NCBI GenBank assembly: GCA_026686845.1
Contig: JAIVEN010000001.1
Span: forward strand, 34,154,001-34,218,000
Length of the DNA: 64,000 nt
Source of the DNA: Adenanthera pavonina
Taxonomy: Eukaryota > Streptophyta > Magnoliopsida > Fabales > Fabaceae
Direction of reading: 5' to 3'
In this document: positions 9,253 through 21,204 of the stretch, in pieces
Layout of the letters: the number at the start of each line of letters is the position of its first letter
Position numbering within the stretch: the stretch's first letter is position 1
Position numbers and translations under genes: made by a program
The notes under the pieces: model-generated
Databases searched by the model: none
The model's input: the letters and a program-made list of their open reading frames with translations, nothing else
What the model was told of the DNA's origin: nothing

Positions 9253-10799
9253 ATGGCTGGCTTTGGAGAGAGTATACTTCCTGAAGGGAATAACACTAAC
9301 AGACCACCAGGCTTCAGTGGAGAGCATTATGGGTACTGGAAGATTAGGATGCAGATCTACCTATAATCAATTGATCTTGACATCTGGTCAATCATTGAAA
9401 AAGGAGATTTCGTCCCAATGACTCTAACTGAAATGGAAGACACAAAGAGAAGCTGGAAGCAGAGTGGAATGATGAAGACAGAAGGAGAGTCCTACTGAAT
9501 TTCAAAGCAAAGCATTGTTTAGTCAGTGCCCTGAACTAGGATGAATTCTACAGAGTCTCGCAATGCACCATTGTAAAAGGAATGTGGGATACTCTGCAGA
9601 TTGCACATGAAGGAACATCTGGAGTCAGGGAGAACAGACTGAACACGTGCATTAGGGAGTATGAAAGCTTCAGAATGGCTGAAGGAGAAACTGTAAAGGA
9701 GCTCCAAAAGAGGTTTACTCTCATTGTGAATCAACTGAAGAGCCTGGGAAAGGAATACAATCAGTCTGAGAAAGTAAGAAAGATACTCAGAGCTCTCCCT
9801 CTGGAATGGCAGCCCAAGGTGACAGCAATAGAGGAAGCCAGAGGAGAATCAATGGCCTCTGTCACAGCTCTCTTTGGCAGCCTTGAGGAGTATGAAGGAA
9901 AAATCAAAGCTCTCAAGGAAGCTGGGCTGGACAGAAAGAAGAAAGGCTTTGCCCTCAAAGCTGCTAACAAAGGGAAGAAGAAGAAAGCCTACATCTCATC
10001 AATATGGGGCAATAGCTCAGATGAGGAAGAAGAAGATGAGGATGAGATTGACATTTGTCTGATGGCACTTGCTTCTGAAGAAGCCACACCCTCATGCAGT
10101 AGTGATCAGGAAGAAGAGGTATATGAATCTGAACCCTCCTATTTTGAATTACTGGATGCATTTCATGAGCTTCATGATGAATTCATTAAAGTTGCTAAAG
10201 AACTGAAATTGGCAAAGAAAAAGATAAATAAGCTGGAATCTCAAAGCGTAGTTTCTGAAATTGCCTCTTTACCTACTACTGAATCTGTTTGCTGCACTTC
10301 ATGCACTAAACTTAAGCAAACTAATGATTATTTAGTTAAAAGCATGTCTAGGCTCACTAGAGGTAAAGATATGTTGTTTGCCTTGATGGGGAGCCAAAGA
10401 ATATCATAAGGAAAAGCTGGTCTTGGCTATGATCCATGTGCTGTCAAGGAAAAGATTAGGATGAAAAACCAGAATGCATATATGAGACATTTTGTGCATG
10501 CTCAGAGCATTAAAAAGAAAAATAATGCATCACCTCACATTGAAACATATGATCAACTAAGGCATGCTAGACAAAGGTATTATCTGTATTGTTTTCTTCC
10601 TGCTTCTCAATCTAGCAGTCCTTTCACTACCTGTCATTTCTGTAACAAAAAGGGACATATTTCCAGTTCTTGTGCTTTGAAGAAAAATGGACTTGGCAGG
10701 AAAGTTGAATGGGTTCCCAAAGTTGCATCTGCATCTAGGGAAAAATCTACTGACCAAAAAGGACCCAAGCAAATTTGGGTACCTAAAAGGAAAACATAA
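9253..10799 (+). pseudogene. SIRE-A gag
   Basis: The ATG at 9253 starts MAGFGESILPEG, followed by NNTNRPPGFSGEHYGYWKIR, the usual Sirevirus gag start. A stop follows soon after (near 9361) and the frame shifts before 9582. From 9582 a long frame covers the UBN2-type gag domain, an acidic stretch (SSDEEEEDEDEID) and a coiled-coil-like region. A TAA at 10407-10409 replaces a codon that is CAG in SIRE-B. The same frame then carries a CCHC zinc knuckle (CHFCNKKGHISSSC, about 10637-10676), the nucleocapsid RNA-binding motif. It ends at a TAA at 10797-10799, where SIRE-B also has a stop, so that stop is probably the real end of gag. Confidence 0.8.
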
Positions 10800-10807
10800 A
10801 CATTGTT

Positions 10808-13800
10808 TTGCAGGTCTGTCTCAAAGCTAAGAAAAGTAACAAATGGTATATGGACAGTGCCTGCTCAAGTCACATGACTGGTGATAAGGAGAAGTTCATC
10901 ACCCTTAGAGACAAGAAAGGAGGAAAGGTGACCTTTGGAGGTGATCAATATTGCAAAATTTTTGGCATTGGCATTGTGGGCAAAAATCTGGAAACATCCA
11001 TTGAAGAGGTGCTATTTGTGATTGGCCTCAACCACAATTTGCTGAGCGTGAGTCAGACCTGTGATAAAGGAAATTGGGTGCTGTTTGACTCAAAATTTTG
11101 CCTGGTCATCAGAAAAAGTGATCACAAAGTAATCCTCAAAGCTCAAAGGGATGGTAACTATTATACTATTGATCTTGATGAACTTCCTTCCTTGGATTCT
11201 GTGTGTTCAATTAGTCAAGATAATGATAGCTGGTTATGGCATAGGAGATTAGCTCATGTGAACATGAATCAACTGTCTAAGCTAGTTAAAAATGAGCTAG
11301 TAACTGGTCTGCCAAAAATATCTTTTGAAAAGGATAAAGAATGTGATGCATGCTTAAGAGGAAAACAAACTAAATCATCTTTTAAATCTAAAAATGTAGT
11401 TACCACAACAAGACCACTTGAATTACTGCATATGGACTTAATTGGACCATCTAGGGTGAAAAGTCTTGGTGGTAATCTGTATGTGCTTGTAATTGTGGAT
11501 GATTACTCCAGATTCACTTGGACATTATTTCTATCCTCTAAAAGTGATACCTTTGATGCATTTGTAACCTTAGCTAAGAAAGTGCAAAATGAGAAAGGTA
11601 TTTCTATTGTGTCTATCAGGTCAGACCATGGAGGAGAGTTTGAAAATGCATACTTTCTGGAGTACTGTAATGAGCATGGGATTAACCACAACTTCTCAGC
11701 TGCAAGGACCCCTCAACAAAATGGGGTAGTAGAAAGGAAGAACAGAACAATCGGAGAAATGGCCAGAGTTATGCTGAATGAGAAGGAACTCTCTCAAGTG
11801 TTTTAGGCTGATGCGGTGAATACAGCAAGCTACATCATAAACAGAGCCTACATCAGACCAATCCTTGGGAAGACTCCATACAAGCTGTACAAGGGAAGAA
11901 AGCTAAATCTGTCCCATCTCCATGTGTTCGGATGCAAATGCTTCATTCACAACAATGAGAAAGAAAATCTGGGTAAGTTTGATGCTAAATCCGATGAAGG
12001 TATATTTCTGGGCTATTCTAGTAGGAGCAAGGCATATAGAGTTTATAATAAAAGATCAAATGTCGTAGAAGAATCTGTACATGTAGTTTTCATTAAAAAT
12101 GAAATTGTTTCAAAACATGTTACCAATGAGGATGATCTTGCTTTTAACTTTGAAAAACTAGGCATTTCTGATAAAAGTAAAACTGAAGCTCCAAAGATAT
12201 CTGAATCTATTAACACAGAGGAAGATATCCAGGAGCAAGAGTTTGATGAAGAAATTAATGAAGAAACATCTCAAGAACTCCCTAGAGCTTGGAGATATCA
12301 AAGGAATCGTCATGTTGATCAAGTAATAGGGAATGTTCAAGAGAGAGTCAAAACCAGAAAACAGTTAAGGGATCAAATGCTCAACTGCACTTTCATTTCT
12401 CAAATTGAACCCAAATGTGTTGAAGAAGCCTTAACTGATGAATACTGAATTTTAGCTATGCAAGATGAACTAAATCAGTTTGAAAGAAATCAAGTTTAGG
12501 ATTTAGTACCTAGGCCCAAAAATCATCTTGTTATTGGTACCAAATGGGTTTTCAGAAATAAACTTGATGAATCTGGAACAATAATAAGAAACAAGGCTAG
12601 ATTGGTTGCTAAAGGGTATAATCAGGAAGAAGGTATTGATTTTGAAGAAACCTTTGCAACAGTTGCTAGATTAGAAGCTATAAGAATACTGCTAGCATAT
12701 GCATGCATGAAAAATATTTTACTATATCAAATGGATGTAAAGAGTGCCTTTCTAAATGGATATATCATGGAAGAAGTTTATGTAGATCAACCTCCAGGTT
12801 TTGAGGATTCTACAAAACTAAACCATGTTTATAAACTGAAGAAAGCTCTTTATGATTTAAAACAAGACCCTAGGGCATGGTATGAGAGACTAAGCAATTT
12901 TCTAATTGAAAAGGGGTTCAATAGAGGAAAAGTTGACACAACTCTATTCACTAAGAAAGAAAATAAAGATTTACTAATTGTTCAAATCTATGTTGATGAT
13001 ATTATTTTCGGTGCTACTAATGAAACTCTTTGCAAGAAATTTTCTGAGTTAATGTAGGGAGAATTCGAGATGTCCATGATGGGTGAACTTAACTTCTTCC
13101 TTGGATTGCAAATCAGACAGCTTGATGATGGTATCTTTCTCAGTCAATCCAAGTATCTAAAGGAGCTGCTAAAGAAGTTTGGAATGGAGAATGCCAAGCC
13201 AATGGGAACACCTATGGCTACTGTAACCAAACTGGACATGGATGAGAATGGGAAGATGTTTGACATTACTCAGTACAGGAGAATGATTGGATCCCTGCTG
13301 TACTTAACTGCCGGCAGACCTGACATTATGTTCAGTGTCTGTATGTGTGCCAGGTTCCGATCATGTCCTAAGGAAACCCATGCAACAGCTGTGAAGAGAA
13401 TTTTCAGATATCTTATTGGAACATCACAGATGGGTCTCTAGTATCCAAAGGGCAATGGAGAAGATCTCAAAGGATACACTGATGCTGATTTTGCAGGATC
13501 CAAAACTGACAGAAAAGGCACAAGTGGAACTTGTCAGTTTCTTGGAGGATCTCTGGTTTCATGGTTTAGCAAAAAGCAAAATAGTGTGGCCCTATCCACT
13601 GCAGAAGCTGAGTATGTTGCAGCTAGAAGCTGTTGTGCCCAAGTCATCTGGATGAAGCAGCAGCTTGAAGATCTTGAGGTTAAAATGAAAGAGATACCAA
13701 TCATCTGTGACAACCAAAGTGCCATAAATATCACCAAGAATCCTGTCATGCATTCAAGGACGAAACATATTGAAGTCAGGCACCACTTCATAAAGGATCA

Positions 13801-13939
13801 TGTTCTGAAAGGAGAAGTTAAGCTGGAGTACATTCCAACAGAGAATCAAGTTGCTGATATACTCACAAAGCCTCTATCAGAAGATAGGCATTACAAAATA
13901 AGAAGAGAACTGGGTATGGTAAATCCCAGTGAACTGTAA
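10808..13939 (+). pseudogene. SIRE-A pol polyprotein (protease, integrase, reverse transcriptase, RNase H)
   Basis: Pol is in a different frame from gag. Protease has the Copia active site WYMDSACSSHM (about 10845). The GAG-pre-integrase zinc domain starts near 11230 (LWHRRLAHVN, C-DAC). The integrase core shows its three acidic residues in HMDLIGP, IRSDHGGEF and QNGVVERKNRT. Reverse transcriptase has YVDDIIFGA with the catalytic pair at about 12989-13000. RNase H occupies about 13440-13930. Stops interrupt it: TAG at 11804-11806, TGA at 12446-12448, TAG near 12497, TAG at 13055-13057 and TAG at 13439-13441. Most replace tryptophan codons, as SIRE-B or the family shows. All catalytic motifs survive, so decay is recent. 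Confidence 0.85.
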
Positions 13940-14937
13940 GTTATTCTCTTGCAATCTTGTTTTCAAAGGTTTCATCTTTAAAATAAACTCTAATTTTAGC
14001 ATCGGAGAATGTTTAATTTAAGTTGCAGGTGCTCCCCACTAGATTCAGTGGAAATAAACTTGAAGATTGGAGCACATCAGAATGGAACAACCAGAAAGTA
14101 AAGTAAATGATGAAAAGTCTAAGTTCTGGATCCATTCTGTAAGTTTTTAAAGATGAAATTCGTATCTTAATGTGTGTGAGATGTATTTTACTTCATAAAT
14201 TGTGTTTCTGAACTGGTCAACATGGTCAACATTTGAATTTCAGCCAACTAACAGATGAACTTCGGCATGTTATGCCTTGGAACAGTTCTCAGTAATGCCT
14301 CGAAATTCGTCTGTTGGACCTTGGAAGTTCGAATTTTCAAAATCAAAAATTTCATAATTATGATCGTCCATCACTATTGTACTAATTTTTCGCTTCTTAA
14401 CGTACGAATGTTGGACAACCTTTACAAAAGTTGAAAAATTTGAATTTTTAGTTCAAAATTCGTCTGTTGAATCATGTTCTTCTTGATTGAATGCTTGAAA
14501 GATGAAGTTCTACATGCTTAATTCGTCTGTTGATTGTTGTTTTATTTGTTGCCTGCTGTTTGCTCATCAACATTCGAACTTTGTTGGAACAAAATTTGTC
14601 TGTTGTGTTTGTATTACTTGTTCTAAGCCACTGTCAGACGAACTTTCAGGATGAAAATTTGTCTGTCAGTAAGCTTTGCTGAACGGTTTAACTTGTAACT
14701 GCCCGAAGTTTGAATTTTGACCCCTCTAAATTCGTCTGTCAGACGGTTACATACGTTAAATCTGACGGTTTTCCAAAGAACAGACGCAACCTTATTTGTA
14801 ACTCCTCCAAGTCTGTTCTGATTTTCTCTTCAATCCTCTTATCTCCTGTCCAAAAACCGTTATTCTTCACTGTTTAAACTTCCATTCGCATCCCATAAAC
14901 CTATTCTTAGCCACATTCTGCATCATTCAACTCAGAA
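13940..14937 (+). other. SIRE-A pol to env-like spacer
   Basis: About 1 kb has no open frame of note. From about 14220 to 14760 it holds repeated AATTCGTCTGT motifs, the reverse complement of the ACAGACGAATT motifs dominating the LTR. The last 150 bases are pyrimidine-rich and lead to the env-like start codon, which would suit a leader or splice acceptor region. Confidence 0.6.
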
Positions 14938-16220
14938 ATGGTGAGAGTGAAGAATCCTGGAGCAGGACAAGCTAAAACTCGGCCAAAGAGAATGTTCAAA
15001 TCTCAATATGCTACAAAGGAAGGAGAGAAATCCAAGAGAAAGGCTGAACCCAGTAAAGGTACCCCTTCCAAATGCCAGAAATCTTCATCCAAAGTAGAAT
15101 CTCAGAAAGCTGGACCCTCCTCTTCAAAAAGTGCAGAACCTTCTGTCCCTACTGTTGCTTCTTCTGCTTCTTCCAGTACTAAATCTGGAGAGTATGAAAT
15201 GACTACACTGCCACTGTGGAGCACTCCTGAGATTCAAGAAGAGTACTCTACCAAGTTTTCCAATAAAAAGGTGATCAAGCCTCACTGTGTAAATGTGGAA
15301 CAATTTTTGATATCCAATAACTTTGATGCTGCAATATGGTTGATAAGATATAAAAATCTGTTGGAAATTGCTGAAAAATATGATGATGAGGTAGTGAAGA
15401 CTTGGTATGCCTCTCTTCAATATAACAGCAAGAAAGTGAAATGGGAGGTCACCTTGAGATCAAGGACCATTTGGCTTGCTGATGAAACCTTTAATGAGGT
15501 GCTGGAAATCCCAGGACAAGATGGGCTGAAAGTTGACATCACAGCCTCTGGATATATGAATGAGGCAAGTATAGCTGATGAAGAAGGTGGACCCTTCCTG
15601 AACTACAAGGAGAGCACCATCTTGGACACCCTATTCAGGAGAAGGGAGAACAGGCCAACGATAAATCTGTTGAAGCCCACAAACCTAAGTGTACAAGTAA
15701 GGATCCTGCACTACATAGTGTCCAGGATCATATTCAACAAGGGTGGCAGCTTCAATTTGATAACAAGGACAGAGGCTCATGTGATGACTTCTATCATACG
15801 TGGGAAGCTGATTAATTTGGGTCATATCATCCTCCAGCGAATGATAAAGGCAAGGGATCAGAGGAAGGATTCCACACTCCCCTATGCAGCAATTATTTCA
15901 AGAATCCTACAGCATGCTAGGATTCAACACATTGAAAAGGGGAAAGGGAAACTCATTGAGGCATTTAAAGAAGAGGAACTGCAAGGGATGGGCATTGAAA
16001 GAGATGAAGGACGATGATTTGGAAAGGGAGCAAGGAAATCTGAAGACTTGTTCTTTGTTGCTGATGCATTCCTCCTCCAATGGACTTTGTTGAGCTTTCT
16101 GATGATGCCCAAAAGGGGGAGAAGATAAAGCAAACTGGGACCAAGCAAGCTGGAAAATCTGCTGAGTCATCCGGGAAAGGAAAGACATACAGCAAGAAGA
16201 CTAAGCCAAAGAAGAAGTGA
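14938..16220 (+). pseudogene. SIRE-A env-like ORF, internally deleted
   Basis: This lies downstream of pol in the position of the Sirevirus env-like gene, whose product is of unknown function. The 359-codon frame starts MVRVKNPGAGQAK. Residues 1-80 are basic and serine-rich (PSKGTPSK...SSSTKSGEYE). A compact domain follows (about residues 85-340) with LPLWSTPEIQEEY, RSRTIWLADETFNEV and a conserved IPGQDGLKVDITASGY block. It stops at TGA 16015-16017 where SIRE-B has tryptophan. After that, the frame resumes only as a short tail (SDDAQKGEK...KKTKPKKK, ending about 16220). Against SIRE-B roughly 0.9 kb encoding a proline-rich region is missing. No signal peptide is evident. Confidence 0.7.
16111..16124 (+). 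promoter_or_regulatory. First AGGGGGAG tract of SIRE-A
   Basis: AAAAGGGGGAGAAG lies inside the env-like tail. Similar tracts follow at about 16426 (GTTGAGGGAGAGCTTG) and at 16492-16505. Multiple polypurine-like tracts are a known Sirevirus trait. SIRE-B has the same set. Confidence 0.6.
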
Positions 16221-16491
16221 TGATTTTAGATCTTAGGCTGAATCTTCTTGTTGTATCTTGTTTTAGTTGTTTGATTGTATTTGTTTGTTTGATGTTTTGA
16301 GAACTGTTCTTAAATTGAAATATGTATTGCAACAATTTGATTAAATGTATTATGTTCTTGGTTGCAATGTTTTGGGCTCTGAATCTCTTCACTTAATCTG
16401 TTGGATATGATATCTTATGCATATGTTGAGGGAGAGCTTGTGAAAGCAAACCCAAGTACTAATCCAGTTTGTGAGTTGTTTTGTCATCATC

Positions 16492-16505
16492 AAAAATGGG
16501 GAGAA
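16492..16505 (+). promoter_or_regulatory. Polypurine tract of SIRE-A
   Basis: AAAAATGGGGAGAA abuts the 3' LTR start TGTTGAATC and is the functional plus-strand primer site by position. Confidence 0.8.
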
Positions 16506-18364
16506 TGTTGAATCAAGAGTTTTGATGATTCCAAACCAACACTCAAGAGCTCGGATTGAAGATATTAAAGGAGATCAAAGCTGTTTCAAGTGAAGATTTT
16601 CTGAGTATTTGCTGTTAGATCTTTTGTAGGATCTTTAGTTTTAGTCGTGATTGGGTAAAAGATTTTGATTTGAGAAAAAGATGTTTTCAAACCTTGATTT
16701 TGTGTTAAATCTTGACTTATTTGAAAAACACCCACAAACAGACGAAGTTTGAAAGTTTAAACTTAACTGTCAAGTTGGAAATTCGAACTTTGCTTTAGGA
16801 AATTCGAATTTCGAGCTAAAACTGAATAAGTCTGAAGAGATGGCTCTCTATCAGATGAATTTTGGTTGTTCAAAATTCAAATTTTCATACAAATCTGAAA
16901 GAAGTCTTTTTGGTAACAGACGAACTTCACACTTTCAAAAGTCGAATTTCAAGTAAAATGAAGTTTGTGAAAACCAAAGAAATTCGTCTGAAACTATGAT
17001 AAAGTGCATCTGAAATCAAAAGAAATTGAGTTTGATAAATGCTCTCTGATAGACGAATTTTAGCTTCCCAACATTCGAATTTTCATCTAAGTCTGAAAGA
17101 AGTTTCCTTGAAACAGACGAACTTTGGATCTTCAAAATTCAAATTTCAGACAAAACAAAACTTGAGAAAATAGAAGAAATTTGTCTGAAACCATGTTAAA
17201 GTTCATCTGAGATCAAGAATGATTTAAGTTTCAAAACTTCTCTCTGACAGACGAACTTTGAACATTAAAGTTCGAATTTTAGAAGCTAAGTGCTTGAGTC
17301 TGTTGAAGTGAAACATTGACATACGAATGATAAGAACTTACAATATTCGAATGATGAAGTTAGTCTGAAAAGAGTCTCTCTGACAGACAAACTTCACTCT
17401 TCAACATTTGAATTTCAAAGAAAGTGAACTACTGTGCCTCCTTTTCACGTACTGGGAACAGCCGAATTATGGGCTTCCAAAATTCAAATTTCGAGGGCAC
17501 TGTAGCAAATTGAAAACACTGTTTACACTTAACAGAAAAGCTTTCTTCTTGAAAATTCGTATGTCACATTGTGAAAATGTTCTGTAAGTTTCAAAATTTG
17601 AATTTCACTTCATGGACAGACGAACTTCAGTATTTCAACGTTGGAAGCTTTAACCTTCGGTTCCTTCGAAATTCATCTGTTGACCAACCAAAATTCGAAT
17701 TTCAGTATGTCAGAAGCATTAAATGTGGTTGGTTAACAGATAGTTTTTCAGAGTAACCGTTGGATAACTTCTCCAACGGATAGATTAAGTCTCTAACGGA
17801 CATTTGAGACCTAAATCTATAAATACAACAACATTTGAAGTTGTGGGTAACGAATCAAACTTGTATATACCGAATTTCTGCTGAATCTTCTTCTCAAAAG
17901 CTTTTACCCTCTCAACTTCAATATATGTACTTTAACCTTCATATCTACTCTATTCAAGAGAGTTATATCTTTGTAAACAATCTACTCTTCATCTGGAAGA
18001 TAGATTTACTTGTGAGGGGAAATCACAAGGGATTGGGAAGCACATTGTGAAAGTGCTTAGAGTGTTTGAGAGCTCCAGAAACAGAGCATACTCATGTACT
18101 GTGGCATTAGCAAGAAGCCCGTTGAATTCTTGCTGTATAGTGGATAAATCTCAAGAGTTGTCTTGGGGACTGGACGTAGGTCAAGTGGATAGACCAAACT
18201 AGGATAAATCACTGAGTTTTCTTATCCTTATCTTTACTCTTTAGCTTGCTCTGTTTTATACGTTGCTTCCCTTACACTGTGCTATCTTCACCCATTTCAT
18301 TTTGTGCAGAGAAATTTCAATCTTCCCAATTCACCTCCCTCTTGGGAAGTCAACCTTGCTAACA
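16506..18364 (+). repeat. SIRE-A 3' LTR
   Basis: The 1859-bp partner of 7336-9197 ends CTTGCTAACA and is followed by the TSD copy TTTTG. It is nearly identical to the 5' LTR along its length. Confidence 0.9.
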
Positions 18365-18369
18365 TTTTG

Positions 18370-19305
18370 TTTCTCACTTTTCTCTCTCACACCCACTCCT
18401 TTTCTTTTCATGCGTCAAAATCATTTACGTGTTTCCTTCTTCTTCTCTCTCTATACCCACTCACTTCCTTCTTCTTCAATATAGAGTTTTCTTATTCCCT
18501 CCCTCCTCCTTTCCTTTCTTCTTTCTCTGCACCAACATTTTTCTGCTTGATCAAATTAAGAGCTATGAGCACAAGATGATGTATACTATGTACTAGATCT
18601 CATAGAGTTATGGATCCTTGTTGTGCACTAGCTTCTAAGTGCCAAATCTAAAACCTTCTTGCAATTGAGGAGTCGACTTTTGAACATATCAATAGAGAGA
18701 TGACTGTGTTTTGCTTTTGATCAAAGAGCTAGTGGAGGTGATGAATTTGTGCAAGTATCTCAAGTTCAAGGTGCCAAAGATAGAGTCAATGATGCAGGCA
18801 ATAGAGTTGCTCAAGAAGGTTTAATTGCTTCACACAATGTACAGGATAGAGTTGGGGATGAAGATTTTTTTTCGTGTATAATTTCATTTGTTATTTTCCC
18901 ATAGTGGCTCTTGACTACTCCAATTTAGTTTTTTTGTTAATTTTAGAATTTTATTTTGTGCTTATTCTTCTTCTTCTGTAATAAATTTTGATTTTGATAG
19001 AAATTCAAATTTGGATTATGTTAATTTTAATTTTTCTGTTCAGTTCTTATCTAAGTGATTCCTTGAATTTTAAATTTTTTTTGAAAAAAGGCATAAGTTT
19101 GCGGTTTTTTAGAATAACTACCAACAAAAGTAATATAAATGAAAAAAATAATTAAAATAGAAAAATGTTTTCTTTGCAGTTTTTTATATAACTGCCAACA
19201 AATGTCTACTTTCATTGGCCGTTATTAACTGCTAATGAAAGCCTCGACAACGTTGGCATTCTTGGCCGTTAATAACCGCCAAGAAAAGCCTATTTTGATG
19301 TAGTG
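18370..19305. other. Interior and right end of CACTA-A
   Basis: After a pyrimidine-rich 200 bases (TCTCTCTC and CTTCTTC runs), bases about 18730-18860 form a short open stretch with a repeated DRV pattern (VQGAKDRVNDAG, then VQDRVGDED). I recognise no family; it could be a remnant of a host exon. From about 19080 there are GCGGTTTTTT/GTTGGCA palindromes up to the terminus. Confidence 0.5.
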
Positions 19306-19930
19306 CTTGATTATGCCTTAAGGATTAAAGAACCTCTAGTGCCCAAAGAAGACGATAAGGATGCACAAACTGTGTATGACCATTGGAATCAATCCAATCG
19401 CCTTGCTTAATATTGATTAAGGCTCGTATTAAGAGAAGAATTTAAGGTTTTATTCTAGATTGCCGCACAGCCAAAGGATACATGGAGGCTATTGACAAGC
19501 AGTATACCCCTGCATTATGAGAGAACTCGTTGATATGAAACTTGCAAGTGTGAGTGGTATCCGAGAACATATTATAGAAATGAGAGACTTGGCATCATAG
19601 TTGAGGCCCTTTAAAATGGAGCCTCCTGAGTCATTCCTTGTGCAACTCATTCTGAGTTCTCTTCCTCATCAGTATGAAGCTTTCTATGTCTCTTACAACT
19701 CACATAAGGAACAATGGTCAATAGATGAACTATTGGCCATATGTGTTCAAGAAGAGATGAACTTGATGAAGAGTGGAAGAGATGCACCTAAGGAAGTGCA
19801 TTTGGCAGAAAGCTCTAATTCTAGGAGGAAGAACAAGAAAGACAAGAAGGGCAAAAAGAAGTACATTCCTCCAGCTTCTGCTGTGAATAAAGATAAGGCT
19901 ACATGTTTCTTCTGTAAAAAGAAATGACAT
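19306..19930 (+). pseudogene. Copia-1 gag, main part
   Basis: This continues the gag frame after CACTA-A. It shows the UBN2 gag domain (MKLASVSGIREHIIEMRDLA, then PPESFLVQLILSSLPHQYEAF) and a lysine-rich linker. The CCHC zinc knuckle begins at CFFCKKK and is cut by TGA at 19925-19927, where its glycine codon is expected. Frameshifts occur around 19420-19500. The protein would have packaged the RNA of Copia-1; this copy cannot. Confidence 0.8.
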
Positions 19931-20019
19931 ATGCGAAATGGAATAATTTCCAAAAGAAAGGTATAGCTAATGGAATTTACATTTCTTGTGTGGCTTATGA
20001 ATCTTATTTAATTAGTATT

Positions 20020-20130
20020 AATTATGACACTTGGTGGATTGATCGTGCAACTACAATTTACATTACTAATACCATGCAAGGGTTTCTCAACAGCAGGCGC
20101 CCACATCCTAATGAGGAAAATGTCTATTAG
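20020..20130 (+). pseudogene. Copia-1 protease remnant with damaged active site
   Basis: The motif WWIDRATTIYITNTMQGFLN stands where Copia proteases normally have WWIDSGATxHI. The serine-glycine after the catalytic aspartate is replaced by arginine, with one residue missing. Flanking gag-pol sequence is out of frame. Confidence 0.65.
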
Positions 20131-20429
20131 AGCAATGGGATGAGGGCCCATGTGGAAGCCATTGGAATGTTCAGGATTGTTTTATCAACTAAATAAATTT
20201 TATATTTAGAAAATTGTTTTTATGTTCCAGATTTTTCTAAGAATTTAGTTTCCATTTACAAACTAATTTCTTTGGGGTTTGAATTGTTTCTTTCTTCAAA
20301 TTTGATGAGATTGAATAAAGATTCTTTGGCTTTTGGTGATATTTCTTTATGTAATGGTTTATTTAAATTACATACCAATTAACTTCAATCTCATGTTGTT
20401 AAGCATGGTATTAAGTATAGTGTCATGAA

Positions 20430-21204
20430 TGAGAATTCTCTGAGCCTGTGGCATAGGAAATTGGGACATATTTCCATAGACAGGATCAAAAGGTTAACTA
20501 AAGATGGGATTGTCCTATCTTTAGATCATATAGAACTTGATCCATGTGCTGACTACATTATGGGCAAGCAGACCAATAAATCACATAACGAGGCTTAGAA
20601 AAGTTATGAAATTTTAGAGATTATTCACACAAATATTTGTTACCCTAATTTATCTTCTCATGGTCAAAAACATTTTAGCTCATTTATAGATGATTATTCA
20701 CAATATATATCTACATGCTTTATAATAAAAGTGAGACATTAAATGCCTTTAAGGAATATATGGTGGAAGTAGAGAAACAAACCGGTAAGCAAATTAAAAT
20801 TGCTAAATCTAATAGAGGAGGTGAATATTATGGAAGGTACACTAATGATGGATAAGCACCTGATCCATTTGCTGAGTTTCTTCAAGAGCATGGTATAGTG
20901 GCTTAGTACACCATGCCTGCCTCACCTAATAAGAGTGGTATAGCTGAAAGAAGAAACATGACACTACTAGACATGGTGAGGAGTATGATAAGCAACTCCA
21001 AGCTTCTGGTTTCTTTATGGAGAGATGCATTTAAGACAACAATATATACTTTGAACAGGATTCTAATAAAGGTAGTTCCTAAAACTCCCTTTGAAATTTG
21101 AAAAGACTGGAAACCTATTTTGAATCATATGTGTGTATGGGGCTATCTTACGGAAGTAAGAGTGTATAATCCACAAGAAAGGAAGCTGGATCCTAAGACC
21201 ATTA
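20430..21204 (+). pseudogene. Copia-1 integrase remnant
   Basis: GAG-pre-integrase is seen as SLWHRKLGHISIDRIKRL and the cysteine pair region as DPCADYIMGKQTNKS. The integrase core is broken by several stops and frameshifts; a later open part (20913-21101) reads SPNKSGIAERRNMTLLDMVR, the third acidic motif. It continues to VYNPQERKLDPKTI, where SIRE-B begins. The last five bases, CATTA, are the left flank of SIRE-B. Confidence 0.75.

Larger units (their letters stand above)
7336..18364 (+). mobile_element. SIRE-A, complete Sirevirus-type Ty1/copia element
   Basis: LTRs at 7336-9197 and 16506-18364 flank gag, pol and an env-like region, with the 5-bp TSD TTTTG at 7331-7335 and 18365-18369. 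The primer site at 9200-9211, a Copia pol order (protease, integrase, reverse transcriptase, RNase H), an extra ORF downstream of pol and several AGGGGGAG-like tracts before the 3' LTR identify it as a Sirevirus. It is structurally whole but carries several stop codons and a deletion in the env-like gene. It lies in CACTA-A. Confidence 0.9.
7203..19305. mobile_element. CACTA-A, small non-autonomous CACTA element split by SIRE-A
   Basis: The left end CACTACATCAAAAATAG and the right end CTATTTTGATGTAGTG form terminal inverted repeats, flanked by CTT on both sides (7200-7202 and 19306-19308). Without the SIRE-A insertion the element is about 1.07 kb (7203-7335 plus 18370-19305). Both ends hold degenerate GGTTAT...ATAACCGC palindromes. 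There is no transposase. It interrupts Copia-1 gag and its removal with one CTT restores the gag reading frame. Confidence 0.85.
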
